Assembly: GCA_910583765.1 (NCBI GenBank)
Contig: CAJTYS010000015.1
Coordinates: 15,100-79,099 of the forward strand
DNA length: 64,000 nucleotides
Origin: an uncultured Eubacteriales bacterium
Lineage (GTDB): Bacteria > Bacillota > Clostridia > Peptostreptococcales > Anaerovoracaceae
Reading direction: 5' to 3'
Part shown: in pieces, positions 8,076-15,970 of the stretch
How positions within the stretch are numbered: the first letter of the stretch is position 1
Layout of the letters: each line of letters opens with the position of its first letter
Notes under the pieces: model-generated
Database searches by the model: none
Seen by the model: only the letters and a program-made list of their open reading frames with translations
What the model was told of the DNA's origin: nothing
Made by a program: the position numbers and the translations under genes

Positions 8076-8933
8076 ATGTTAGGCTATGTGACAGCGGACA
8101 GACCGGAACTGAAAATGCGGGAATTTGAAGTCTACAGCGGCTATTACTGCGGGGTCTGCAAATCCATTGCCCGGCGCTACGGCCAGCTTCCGAGAATGGT
8201 CCTCAGCTATGACGCGGCGTTTTTGGCACTGCTGTTAGCTGGACTGCAAAAGCAGGAAGATCAGCCTTCCAGGGAACATTGCGTCATTCATCCCGTCAAA
8301 AAGAAAACCATTGTGCAAAATGAAGCCATTGATTACGCGGCAGACGTGATGCTGATTCTGGCATGGCACAAGCTGTTGGACGATGCTCACGATGAGGGAA
8401 AGCTATATGCCAAGGCAGCGATTATGACCTTGAAAAGGATATACCGCAAGCTGCGGGGGGCAAGGCCAAAGCTATGCCAAAGGGTGGAGGAAAATCTAAA
8501 AGCCCTTTCTAGATTAGAAGAAGAAAAATGCGCTAGTTTGGACCAGGCAGCGGAGGCGTTCGCTAAAATCATGGAGTCCATCTTTGAAGAGGGGCCTTTG
8601 CCTGAGGGCTTTAAAGAGCAGGAAGCCCTGCGGCGGGTGGGCTACCATTTGGGCAAGTGGATCTATCTCATGGACGCGGTGGACGATGTGGAGGAAAACA
8701 TCCAAAGCGGCGCTTACAATCCGCTGATCTATCGATTTTCCTACGAACCAGGAGAAGAAGGCTTTCAGGACAGAATCATGGAAACCTGCAGGTTCAATTT
8801 GTTCCACTACTTGGGAGAAATGGCAAACGCGGCGGATCTGCTCTTTATTCGGAAAAACAGAGGTATCATAGAAAACATCATTTATAAAGGGTTATTGAGA
8901 AAAACAGAGGAACTGACCCAGAAGGAGGAATAA
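8076..8933 (+). CDS. DUF5685 family protein
   Basis: 285 residues resembling the uncharacterised DUF5685 family of Clostridia. The N-terminus carries a CxxC pair (C25, C28 in 'YYCGVCKSIARRYG') and the rest is helical with no membrane segment. Function unknown. A GGGG-containing ribosome site precedes ATG. The stop codon directly abuts the start of the J-domain gene, so the two are co-transcribed and probably translationally coupled, which suggests that they act together in a chaperone-type task (inference). Confidence 0.8.
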   Translation: MLGYVTADRPELKMREFEVYSGYYCGVCKSIARRYGQLPRMVLSYDAAFLALLLAGLQKQEDQPSREHCVIHPVKKKTIVQNEAIDYAADVMLILAWHKLLDDAHDEGKLYAKAAIMTLKRIYRKLRGARPKLCQRVEENLKALSRLEEEKCASLDQAAEAFAKIMESIFEEGPLPEGFKEQEALRRVGYHLGKWIYLMDAVDDVEENIQSGAYNPLIYRFSYEPGEEGFQDRIMETCRFNLFHYLGEMANAADLLFIRKNRGIIENIIYKGLLRKTEELTQKEE

Positions 8934-9515
8934 ATGGATCCATATGAAGTATTAGGAGTAAGGCAAGGCGCTTCGGAGGCGGAAATCAAAGCAGCGTACA
9001 AAGAACTGGTGAAGAAATATCATCCGGACAAATACCAGAACAATCCATTGTCGGACCTGGCGGAGGAAAAGCTGCAGGAAGTCAATGAAGCTTATGAGAT
9101 GCTGATGAAAGGCAGCGGTTCTTCCGGTTATGGCGGCGGATACAGTCAGAGCCAGAGCCGCAACGCTACGTCGGCGGATTTCAATCAGGTGCGCCGTTAT
9201 ATTGATATGGGAAATCTGCAGGCTGCCGAGGATATCTTGAACAGGAGCCCCAACAGAAACGCAGAATGGATGTTCCTGTCAGGCATGCTTTCCTATCGGA
9301 AAGGGTGGTACGATGATGGCGTGAACAAGGTGCGCCAGGCAGTCAACATGGATCCTCACAATCCAGAATACAACCAAGCGCTCAATCAGATGATGAACGT
9401 AGGCAGATCCTATCAGAACACTGCTTTTGGACAAGGATACAATTCCACGCAAGACGCGTTTTGCAAGGCGCTCCAGTGTTATTGCTGCGCAGATTTCTGC
9501 TGCGACTGCATATAA
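8934..9515 (+). CDS. J-domain (DnaJ-like) protein with TPR-like repeat and Cys-rich tail
   Basis: 193 residues. The J domain covers about 1-63 with the HPD triad at 30-32, then a Gly/Ser/Tyr linker, then a TPR-like helical region (about 85-150, 'AEWMFLSGMLSYRKGWYDDGVNKVRQAVNMDP'). The last 17 residues hold seven cysteines (CKALQCYCCADFCCDCI). It has no classical DnaJ zinc finger or substrate domain. J domains stimulate Hsp70 ATPase, so this is a specialised co-chaperone. The Cys-rich tail could bind metal or be acylated; that is a guess. It abuts the DUF5685 gene. Confidence 0.88.
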   Translation: MDPYEVLGVRQGASEAEIKAAYKELVKKYHPDKYQNNPLSDLAEEKLQEVNEAYEMLMKGSGSSGYGGGYSQSQSRNATSADFNQVRRYIDMGNLQAAEDILNRSPNRNAEWMFLSGMLSYRKGWYDDGVNKVRQAVNMDPHNPEYNQALNQMMNVGRSYQNTAFGQGYNSTQDAFCKALQCYCCADFCCDCI

Positions 9516-9537
9516 TGTTACAGGGGTGATCAGGTTG

Positions 9538-9585
9538 ATGAGGATAGAAGGCGTTCGCGAAATCACGGGGGTGATCAAGCAGTGA
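9538..9585 (+). CDS. Possible 15-codon ORF coupled to the next gene
   Basis: ATG at 9538 runs 15 codons (MRIEGVREITGVIKQ) and its TGA overlaps the GTG start of the following membrane protein by four bases (GTGA). Both starts are preceded by the same GGGGTGATCA sequence. It may be a coupling leader or chance. Confidence 0.3.
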   Translation: MRIEGVREITGVIKQ

Positions 9586-10142
9586 GACAAAGTACTTACA
9601 AACTTGCGCTAGGCGGGATCTGCCTGGCGCTGACGGTGGTGTTCTTGTTTGGGGGCTCCATGGTCCCAGGCGTGGAAATGACACTCTATGCCATCAGTTC
9701 TTTGTTCATTGCCGTTATGATCATGGAAACAGGCGTGAAGGGTGGCATCGCGCTTTATGCCGCGGCAGTGCTGCTGGGTTTTTTGATCGTGCCAAGCAAG
9801 CTGGGAGTCTTGCCTTATGCGTGTTTCTTTGGGCCCTATGGAGTAGTGAAGTTCTATATCGAAAAAATCAAAAATCCTGTGGGCCAGGTGATTTTGAAGG
9901 TGGTGTTCTTTGGCGCCGCAGTGACAGTGGCGCTCATGGCTTTCCAAGGGATGCTCTTAGGAAACATGGACATTCCCGATTTTCCTGTCGCGATCTTGAT
10001 CATTGCCGGAATCCTGTTCCTATTGTTGTATGACGTGATCTACACGCTGCTGATCCGGCTTTATGGAGAGCGATTCAAACAGAGGAAGAAGGCACAAAAC
10101 GTGCGATTCCATTTGTCAAAAGATGAGGAAGAAAAGCAGTAG
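9582..10142 (+). CDS. Integral membrane protein, unknown
   Basis: 186 residues with about five membrane helices spanning residues 5-160 and a basic, charged tail ('YGERFKQRKKAQNVRFHLSKDEEEKQ'). Start is GTG, placed by GGGGGTGATCA. The size and helix pattern recall small S-component-like or other uncharacterised clostridial membrane proteins, but no diagnostic motif was seen. It is the last gene of the 8076-10142 group, which ends at the strong terminator 10199-10244. Confidence 0.75.
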   Translation: MRQSTYKLALGGICLALTVVFLFGGSMVPGVEMTLYAISSLFIAVMIMETGVKGGIALYAAAVLLGFLIVPSKLGVLPYACFFGPYGVVKFYIEKIKNPVGQVILKVVFFGAAVTVALMAFQGMLLGNMDIPDFPVAILIIAGILFLLLYDVIYTLLIRLYGERFKQRKKAQNVRFHLSKDEEEKQ

Positions 10143-10198
10143 GCCCAAAGGGGATCAAGAATCGCGAAACATAGGAAACCAATGGGTGGACAAATAAA

Positions 10199-10244
10199 GA
10201 AGCCGCACAAGTGAAACACAAAAAACACTTGTGCGGCTTCTTTT
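10199..10244. terminator. Bidirectional terminator
   Basis: Perfect 15-bp arms GAAGCCGCACAAGTG (10199-10213) and its complement (10226-10240), followed by TTTT on the plus strand and TTTATTT on the minus strand. It serves the membrane protein gene and the dihydropyrimidinase gene. Confidence 0.9.
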
Positions 10245-10271
10245 GCTGCTAGGATTTTTTCGCAGCCATTG

Positions 10272-10340
10272 TTATGTAGGAAATATCATTGCGATAATTC
10301 CAAAAGATCAACAAAGCCTGCCGTTGAAAGGGAACCGACA
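10272..10340 (-). repeat. Leader element copy C, downstream of dihydropyrimidinase
   Basis: TTATGTAGGAAATATC (10272-10287) matches copy B (11814-11829) in 15 of 16 positions. GATCAA and a (G)CTG..TGAAAG block follow in both. Same orientation as copy B, so the two bracket the dihydropyrimidinase gene as diverged direct repeats. Confidence 0.6.
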
Positions 10341-10373
10341 ACCCCGACTTTGTTTCTTTGCGTTAGATTTTGT

Positions 10374-11795
10374 TTACAGTTCCGGTGTCTTCAGTTTGAT
10401 CTGCTTGCATTTGAGGAATTTGCCATCGCCTCTCTTGCCCAGGAATTCACCGTCTTTGTAAACCAGATTCCCTCTGCTGTAAGTCGCGACTGGATAACCC
10501 TTCAGTTTTGCGCCTTCCCAAACCGTGTGGTCCGTGTCACCGTGCATGGCGTCATTTGTAATGGTGAAGGCTTTCTTTGGATCGTATAAAACGATATCCG
10601 CGTCCAGGCCTACCTGCAGCGCGCCTTTCAGATGATCCAGCCCAAAGAGCTTCGCGGGATTGGTAGCGCACAGCTCAACTGCTTTGTTGAAGGAGATCCT
10701 GCCCTTGTTGGCTTCGGAGAGGATGTAAGGATACATGTTTTCGATACCAGCGCAGCCATTTGGAATGGTGGTGAAGTTTCCGGCAGAGCCGTCCTTCTGG
10801 GTGATTCCCCAGTCTTTTTCCGCTCTGGTGAACGGGCAGTGGTCTGTGGCAATGGTTGCGATATCGCCTCTCTTAATGCCTTCCCACAGCGCGTCCTGGG
10901 ATTCCTTGCCCTTCATTGGAGGGGAGCATACGAAATCCCGTGCCCGCAGGCCTTGTTCTGGAATGCCGTCTTTGTAAACCTTGCTGGTAAAGTAGAGATA
11001 TTGCGGGCAAGTTTCCGCAAAGATTGGATAGCCCTGATCTCGTGCTTCTGTGACCGCGTCCATGCCCTGTTTGTTGCCTAGATGAACGATATACAGGGAT
11101 GTTCCTGCCATTTTTGCCAGATTAATAGCTCTCACGTCAGCTTCGCCTTCCACAGCTTCGTTCTTGGCCATGTAATGCCACCAAGCATCTGTCTTTCCTT
11201 CTGCCAGATACTGATCGATGAGCACGTTGTTGACTTCTCTGTTTTCTGCGTGCACGCCTACCAGAGCGCCGATTTCTTTGGCTTTTTTCAGTGTCTTGAA
11301 GAACTGCCCGTCATCAACGCCGAAATCATAAACCATGAACACCTTGAAAGAAGTGACACCGTAATCCGCAGCGTCTTTCATGGACTCCAGCATTTCATCG
11401 GTAGTCACATCACCCACGCCAATGTGGAAGGAATAATCCACTGCTGCGTCCGGCGCGGCAAGCGCGTCTCTTCTCTTGATTGCGTCCAGCATCGGTTCGC
11501 CCTGTCCCTGGAGCACAAAGTCAAATACAGTAGTGGTTCCGCCGCAGGCAGCGGACCTAGTTCCAGCATAATAATCATCTGTGGAAATAGTGCCGCCAAA
11601 AGGCATTGCCAAATGGGTATGTCCATCGATAGCGCCTGGAAGGACCAGTTTGCCCTTTGCATCTACGACTTCTGTGTTATGTTCCGGTTTCAACCCAGCG
11701 CCAATGGCTGTGATTTTTCCGCCTTTTACAGCCACGTCAGCTTTAAAGCTGGCCTGTGCGGTTACAACTGTGCCGCCTTTAATTAACAAATCCAT
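10374..11795 (-). CDS. hydA: Dihydropyrimidinase / hydantoinase
   Basis: 473 residues of the cyclic amidohydrolase family. Binuclear zinc ligands are visible: H59 and H61 ('GHTHL'), the carboxylated lysine K151 ('SFKVFMVYD'), H182 ('GVHAEN'), H238 ('IVHLGN') and D318 ('ATDHCP'). The spacing matches D-hydantoinase/dihydropyrimidinase rather than allantoinase or dihydroorotase. It opens dihydrouracil or hydantoin rings. The NCS1 permease upstream on the same strand (188 bp away) probably imports the substrate. No dihydropyrimidine dehydrogenase or beta-ureidopropionase is seen here. Confidence 0.92.
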   Translation of the reverse strand: MDLLIKGGTVVTAQASFKADVAVKGGKITAIGAGLKPEHNTEVVDAKGKLVLPGAIDGHTHLAMPFGGTISTDDYYAGTRSAACGGTTTVFDFVLQGQGEPMLDAIKRRDALAAPDAAVDYSFHIGVGDVTTDEMLESMKDAADYGVTSFKVFMVYDFGVDDGQFFKTLKKAKEIGALVGVHAENREVNNVLIDQYLAEGKTDAWWHYMAKNEAVEGEADVRAINLAKMAGTSLYIVHLGNKQGMDAVTEARDQGYPIFAETCPQYLYFTSKVYKDGIPEQGLRARDFVCSPPMKGKESQDALWEGIKRGDIATIATDHCPFTRAEKDWGITQKDGSAGNFTTIPNGCAGIENMYPYILSEANKGRISFNKAVELCATNPAKLFGLDHLKGALQVGLDADIVLYDPKKAFTITNDAMHGDTDHTVWEGAKLKGYPVATYSRGNLVYKDGEFLGKRGDGKFLKCKQIKLKTPEL

Positions 11796-11813
11796 AGTAA
11801 CAACCTCCTTTTA

Positions 11814-11875
11814 TTATGTAAGAAATATCGTTAGTGACATTTCTGAGATATCGATCAAGTCTGCTGCTGAAAGAA
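11814..11875 (-). repeat. Leader element copy B, before dihydropyrimidinase
   Basis: TTATGTAAGAAATATC (11814-11829), then GATCAA and GCTGCTGAAAG, immediately upstream of the ribosome site of the dihydropyrimidinase gene on the minus strand. Homologous to copies at 10272-10340 and, more weakly, 7797-7835. Confidence 0.6.
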
Positions 11876-11902
11876 AGCCAGCGAGGGTCTTTTGATATAA
11901 GG

Positions 11903-11942
11903 GTAGAAGCCTTTGGGTCTCAAAGGCTCCTACGATTTTTTT
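11903..11942 (+). terminator. Plus-strand terminator-like hairpin with no plus-strand gene
   Basis: GTAG-AAGCCTTTG (11903-11915) pairs with CAAAGGCT-CTAC (11921-11933) with one mismatch; T7 follows only on the plus strand (11936-11942). On the minus strand it lies behind the permease gene but lacks a U-tract. Confidence 0.5.
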
Positions 11943-11983
11943 CGTCATTCGTCATTATGTGGAATGATCGATCCATTTTGTCT

Positions 11984-13564
11984 TTATTCCGCTTTTTCAA
12001 TTGCCTGGAACTCTTCTGGAGTCAGCTTGGAGTCTTTCGCCATGCCTGTGTTCATCAGGATCACGTAGAGAACGAAGCCGATTACGAAGGACCAGATGTA
12101 GTTGATCGCGTTGATATAAGTGATGAACGTGCCAAATGCTCCGCCAATGCCAAAGTAGGACAGCAGCGGCAGGATAAAGGCCACGATCCAGGCGATGATA
12201 GCTGCCTGGTTGAAGCCGCCGGAGTACCAGTATCTTCCGTTCGCGCCTTTGAACAGAGCTGCGATCTCGATCTGCTTTTTCTTGCATACGAAGTAGTCTG
12301 CGATAAAGATAGCCGCGATCGGTGAAAGGATGGTGCCGTAGGCGTTCATCCATGTGAAGTACGCGCCACCGGAACCGTAGATCCACCATGCCTGCAGGAT
12401 GAAGAAGGCGATGCACATGGTGATGATAACACCCTTCTTGTAACTGATCTTGGTCGGATTGATGTTAGAGAATCCATTGGCCGGTGCCACTACGTTGGCT
12501 GCCACGCAAGTGGTGACTGTCGCGGCGACAACGCCCAGAGCAGCGATCAGTTTAATAAGTATGTTGTCAATGTGATAGAACACAGCGGTCGGGTCAAACA
12601 TGGCCACGCCGTCTACCAATTCCGTAGCTCTGGCGAAGAACGCGCCAACGAAAGCGCAGAAGGCCATTGGCAGCGGCATGCCGTAGAGCTGACCTCTGAA
12701 CTGGTCTTTTTGTGACCTGGCATACCTGGAAAAGTCAGGAATGTTCAGTGCCATGGTAGCCCAGAAAGCGATGTTGCCCATCAGACCTCCCAAGTAAACC
12801 AGCAGGAATCCGCCGTTTTGATCGATCAGTGCGTCATTGTTTCCAGAGTTGATGACATCCCCGAAGGAATAACCGGAACCGCCCGCATAAGTGGCTGCCC
12901 AGATGAGCAGCGCGATCATCACAACGATGAGCAATGGTCCGCCGATGTTCTGAATCCATTTAATCTGATCCATTCCTTTGTAAGCGACCCAGCCAATGAA
13001 CAGCATGAAGATCACATAGCCGATGAACTGGCCGAAGCCAACGGTCTGCATTCCACCCCAAGAAGGAAGGCCAACAGTCCAATTTTCATTGGCAAAGGCT
13101 GGAATGAAACAGCCGATGATAGCGGCTACCGCGCCGCCGCCTACCCAAGCCTGCACGGAAGTCCATCCGCAGGCCGTGATAGCCCTCAAGATCGCGGGGA
13201 TCTGCGCGCCTTTTCCGCCAAAGGTCAGTCTGGCAAAGAGCGGGAACGGGATCCCGTATTTTGTTCCGATCTGCGAGTTCAGCTGGATCGGAACCAGTAC
13301 AATGATATTTCCCAGCGCTACATTAATGATGGACAGCCATGGGGACACGCCCATGGTGATCAACCCAGACGCTAGGGACAAGGATGGAATACAAATCGCC
13401 ATGCCGACCCAAAGCATCGAAATGTTGTATGTAGTCCAGGTCCTTTGTGATACGGAAGTAGGAGCAAGGTCTTCATTGTAGTACTTTGACGAAGAAAGCT
13501 CTGCTCTCGCCGTATCGGTCAGTTCGTAGAGTCCGTTTCGAACTACTTGTGTGTGCGTTGACAT
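11984..13564 (-). CDS. NCS1 family nucleobase/hydantoin permease
   Basis: 526 residues with about 12 membrane helices. Family motifs are visible: 'RTWTTYNISMLWVGMAICIPSLSLASGLITMG' at helix 1, 'GTKYGIPFPLFARLTFGGKGAQIPAILRAITACGWTSVQAWVGG' at helix 3, and 'NIPDFSRYARSQKDQ'. The latter block resembles uracil/allantoin/hydantoin transporters (Mhp1, PucI) more than cytosine permease CodB. It most likely feeds the dihydropyrimidinase gene behind it on the same strand. A minus-strand promoter is at 13615-13642. Confidence 0.9.
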   Translation of the reverse strand: MSTHTQVVRNGLYELTDTARAELSSSKYYNEDLAPTSVSQRTWTTYNISMLWVGMAICIPSLSLASGLITMGVSPWLSIINVALGNIIVLVPIQLNSQIGTKYGIPFPLFARLTFGGKGAQIPAILRAITACGWTSVQAWVGGGAVAAIIGCFIPAFANENWTVGLPSWGGMQTVGFGQFIGYVIFMLFIGWVAYKGMDQIKWIQNIGGPLLIVVMIALLIWAATYAGGSGYSFGDVINSGNNDALIDQNGGFLLVYLGGLMGNIAFWATMALNIPDFSRYARSQKDQFRGQLYGMPLPMAFCAFVGAFFARATELVDGVAMFDPTAVFYHIDNILIKLIAALGVVAATVTTCVAANVVAPANGFSNINPTKISYKKGVIITMCIAFFILQAWWIYGSGGAYFTWMNAYGTILSPIAAIFIADYFVCKKKQIEIAALFKGANGRYWYSGGFNQAAIIAWIVAFILPLLSYFGIGGAFGTFITYINAINYIWSFVIGFVLYVILMNTGMAKDSKLTPEEFQAIEKAE

Positions 13565-13614
13565 TTTTACACCTCCATTTGTAAAGTCTATGAGTTTTGA
13601 TTATTACAATGCCT

Positions 13615-13642
13615 ATTATACAATAAATTGTCAGAAATGTAA
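13615..13642 (-). promoter_or_regulatory. Promoter of the NCS1 permease gene
   Basis: On the minus strand TTACAT (13637-13642), 16 bp, TATAAT (13615-13620), about 50 bp before the gene. Confidence 0.6.
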
Positions 13643-13699
13643 CTAGTTTTTTTTGATATTTTTTGAAAAATCAAAATTACCTATTAATATGTCTTTCAG

Positions 13700-13906
13700 T
13701 TGTAAAGCGTGCGCGTTCCGTGTATAATTGTACGCAAAGTGTTTTCACAAGAGTGAGCAAAGGCTTGGCGGGCTGCCAGACGCTGGGGCGGACAGGCTCT
13801 GAACTGTTAGCTTCGGGTGCTAAGCGCAGATCTTAACTGTGGTGCCGCAGATTCTAACCGGTCAGGCCGCATGAATCATAGAAGCGTTTATAGTAGGAGG
13901 TGTGGT
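13700..13906 (+). promoter_or_regulatory. nth promoter and long structured leader
   Basis: TTGTAA (13700-13705), 17 bp, TATAAT (13723-13728). The about 170-nt leader that follows is GC-rich and folds locally (TTAGC-ttcggg-GCTAA around 13808; CTGTGG-CCGCAG around 13838). It did not match any riboswitch class that I can recall. An in-frame ATG at 13817 has no ribosome site and is not used as the start. Confidence 0.6.
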
Positions 13907-14542
13907 ATGAGTTTTCGTGAATCCCAGGTCAATGAAATCCTAGACAAGTTGGAATTGCAGTATCCTGACGCGGATTGCGCATTGGACCACGGCAGCGTCT
14001 TTCAGCTATTGGTAGCAGTGGTGTTGTCTGCCCAGACAACGGATAAAAGCGTCAATGTGGTCACAAAGGATCTTTTTGCGGCCTATCCTGACGCGGCTTC
14101 TCTGGCCCAGGCCCGCCAGGAAGACATAGAGCCTATGATCCGGCGAATCGGGATGTACAAGACAAAATCAAAAAACATTTTGGCTTTGGCAAAGCAGCTG
14201 GTAGAACAATATGATGGCCAGGTACCGGAGGATTACGATGCCCTGATCCAGCTGCCCGGCGTAGGAAGAAAGACGGCGAACGTAGTGCTGGCAGTGGGTT
14301 TCGGGCACCAGAGGATTGCGGTGGATACCCATGTGTTCCGAGTTTCCAACAGGATCGGGCTGGTGGCGGAAAAGGATGTTTTAAAAACAGAACTGGCGCT
14401 GATGAAGACTTTGCCCGAAGAACGCTGGTCTCGCTCTCATCATAGCTTGATTTTCCTTGGCAGATATTGCTGCCACGCCAGAAAGCCGGATTGTGAGAAT
14501 TGTGTAATCGGTTACATATGTGAGAAGAATGGCGTGGAGTGA
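13907..14542 (+). CDS. nth: Endonuclease III (DNA glycosylase/AP lyase)
   Basis: 211 residues from the ATG at 13907, which follows TAGGAGG; this equals the length of E. coli Nth. The helix-hairpin-helix 'LPGVGRKTANVV' (116-127) holds the catalytic K122; D140 is in 'VDTHVFR'; the [4Fe-4S] motif C-x6-C-x2-C-x5-C is complete (C189, C196, C199, C205). It removes oxidised pyrimidines in base excision repair. It appears to be a single-gene unit with its own promoter and leader. Confidence 0.96.
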   Translation: MSFRESQVNEILDKLELQYPDADCALDHGSVFQLLVAVVLSAQTTDKSVNVVTKDLFAAYPDAASLAQARQEDIEPMIRRIGMYKTKSKNILALAKQLVEQYDGQVPEDYDALIQLPGVGRKTANVVLAVGFGHQRIAVDTHVFRVSNRIGLVAEKDVLKTELALMKTLPEERWSRSHHSLIFLGRYCCHARKPDCENCVIGYICEKNGVE

Positions 14543-14586
14543 AGATTGGAATGAGGCATGGAGGGTGATATAGGCCTTGGCTATTG

Positions 14587-14630
14587 ATTTTACCACCAAA
14601 AAGTGATTTCTGTTTATTTGGTGGTAAAAT
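14587..14630. repeat. Inverted repeat IR1 (TTACCACCAAA family)
   Basis: Perfect 14-bp arms ATTTTACCACCAAA (14587-14600) and its complement (14617-14630) separated by exactly 16 bp. Confidence 0.85.
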
Positions 14631-14732
14631 CTCGTTATTTTCTCATTAAAAATGTTGTCAGAACAACAAATAAGAGCGGAAAACTAAAGCGAATGTTCAA
14701 ATTTAGATATTTCGTATACTAAGAAACAGATT

Positions 14733-14774
14733 TGTTACCACCAAAAAAAGAAAATAGGCTATTTGGTGGTAACA
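14733..14774. repeat. Inverted repeat IR2 (TTACCACCAAA family)
   Basis: Perfect 13-bp arms TGTTACCACCAAA (14733-14745) and its complement (14762-14774), again with a 16-bp spacer. The rest of the gap 14543-14920 is AT-rich and shows no gene. Confidence 0.85.
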
Positions 14775-14920
14775 GGTATGGATGCGCTTGATATGTGAAC
14801 TGGTATAAAGATACAATGAAGGGTAGTAAAGGATAGCCACAGGAGTTGATGTTTTTTAAGGCATTCAATGATCCAAAGTGAAATTAAATTAAGAGATGCC
14901 GCAGTTGATCAATTGAGTGT

Positions 14921-15715
14921 TTAAAATAGCCGAGCAGTGATCGTGTTCAGGATTTCTTTAGATGTTAAAGGTTGACTTTTAGTTTCCATCGTAATGATAA
15001 GGTTTTGATTGATATTAATTCCAGCTTTCTGATAATCCATTAACTTTGATGCGTTTTTAACTACATAATCAGGATTGTCCATCTGGCCGAGGTGCTCCCA
15101 GTACATGGTTTCATGATCTCGAGGGAGCAGGATGATAAAATCAGGTGAATAAGTTTTCTGGTTGGCAGTGATAAGCGGTTCATATCGGAAGAAAATTTGA
15201 AAATGGGTCAATAAATCCGCAATCATTGCTTCAGACTTTGATCGCACAAAAATTCCGCAGAGTGTCTCGTGAATCAGCTCATTAGAATAAGAAGTATTCT
15301 TCGGATAGGAGTCATTTGCCCATGTTTTCAGATCGGATTCTTGAGATGTCCATATGCCAGAGCCTTTTGGAATCCCCTGGTACGCAACTGGGAGTTTCTC
15401 AATGATTTCATTTGGATCATAAGGCTGAAAGTTTTTTAAGGCATGAGATAAAGCGGAAATATTTTTTTCTAATACAGGCAGACTATGGCGTAAAAAACGC
15501 TGGCGAAAAAGCTTTTGGATCATAGTCGCGCCAAAGAGCGAGCGGGGATTCAGGTAAGTGTAAGACTTCTTTTTCGAGTTCCAGACAGTATGGTAGTAGT
15601 ATGTGCTTTCTTTATGTGTTTTTGCGCACAAACTCCCCTTAGGCAAATTTTCTAATTCTTTCTTGAAGCCTTTTTGTAGATGGCGCAATTGTTGTAATGC
15701 ATTCTGCATGTGCAT
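14921..15715 (-). CDS. Putative PD-(D/E)XK nuclease-like protein
   Basis: 264 residues, not matched to a named family. The C-terminal half shows a pattern typical of PD-(D/E)XK folds: 'RSKSEAMIADLL' (E162), 'FFRYEPLI' (E179), 'TYSPDFIIL' (D192) and 'MYWEHLG' (E207), followed by a helix 'KLMDYQKAGI' and a strand 'NLIITMET'. The N-terminal half is basic ('YYYHTVWNSKKKSYTYLN'). No clear ribosome site precedes the start; AGAGG upstream instead serves an out-of-frame three-codon ATG. It is AT-richer than its neighbours and lies inside a cluster of three inverted repeats, which suggests acquisition. The nuclease call is inference. Confidence 0.6.
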   Translation of the reverse strand: MHMQNALQQLRHLQKGFKKELENLPKGSLCAKTHKESTYYYHTVWNSKKKSYTYLNPRSLFGATMIQKLFRQRFLRHSLPVLEKNISALSHALKNFQPYDPNEIIEKLPVAYQGIPKGSGIWTSQESDLKTWANDSYPKNTSYSNELIHETLCGIFVRSKSEAMIADLLTHFQIFFRYEPLITANQKTYSPDFIILLPRDHETMYWEHLGQMDNPDYVVKNASKLMDYQKAGININQNLIITMETKSQPLTSKEILNTITARLF

Positions 15716-15831
15716 GTATCATTGATTCATGATAAATTATCCTCTAAATTGAATTTATTACATATATTGTAACATGCAAAAGCGGAATTGTAAAGTGTTT
15801 ACAAGGAAATAAATGGGAGAGTTTTGTGGCG

Positions 15832-15875
15832 GTTTTACCACCAAATTAAAAAAAGGCTGGATTTGGTGGTAAAAC
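15832..15875. repeat. Inverted repeat IR3 (TTACCACCAAA family)
   Basis: Perfect 14-bp arms GTTTTACCACCAAA (15832-15845) and its complement (15862-15875), spacer 16 bp, upstream of the nuclease-like gene. The right arm also forms part of the SEC-C gene terminator. Confidence 0.85.
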
Positions 15876-15888
15876 TCCAAATCCAGCC
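15848..15888 (-). terminator. Terminator of the hom/SEC-C operon
   Basis: On the minus strand GGCTGGATTTGG (15888-15877), a 10-nt loop, its perfect complement (15866-15855), then T7 (15854-15848). Confidence 0.9.
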
Positions 15889-15970
15889 ATAGAAATTCTG
15901 GGTTGCGGAATCAAATGATTCCAACAAAGCCCAATATGCGGCAGAAAACCTAGCAGGTTCAGTCACCCAC

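Noticed and set aside
13817..13906. N-terminal extension of Nth
   Set aside because: No ribosome site at 13817; ATG 13907 behind TAGGAGG gives the standard 211-residue enzyme.
14733..14774. IR2 as a simple terminator
   Set aside because: Loop of 16 nt, no T-run after either arm, and identical geometry to IR1 and IR3.
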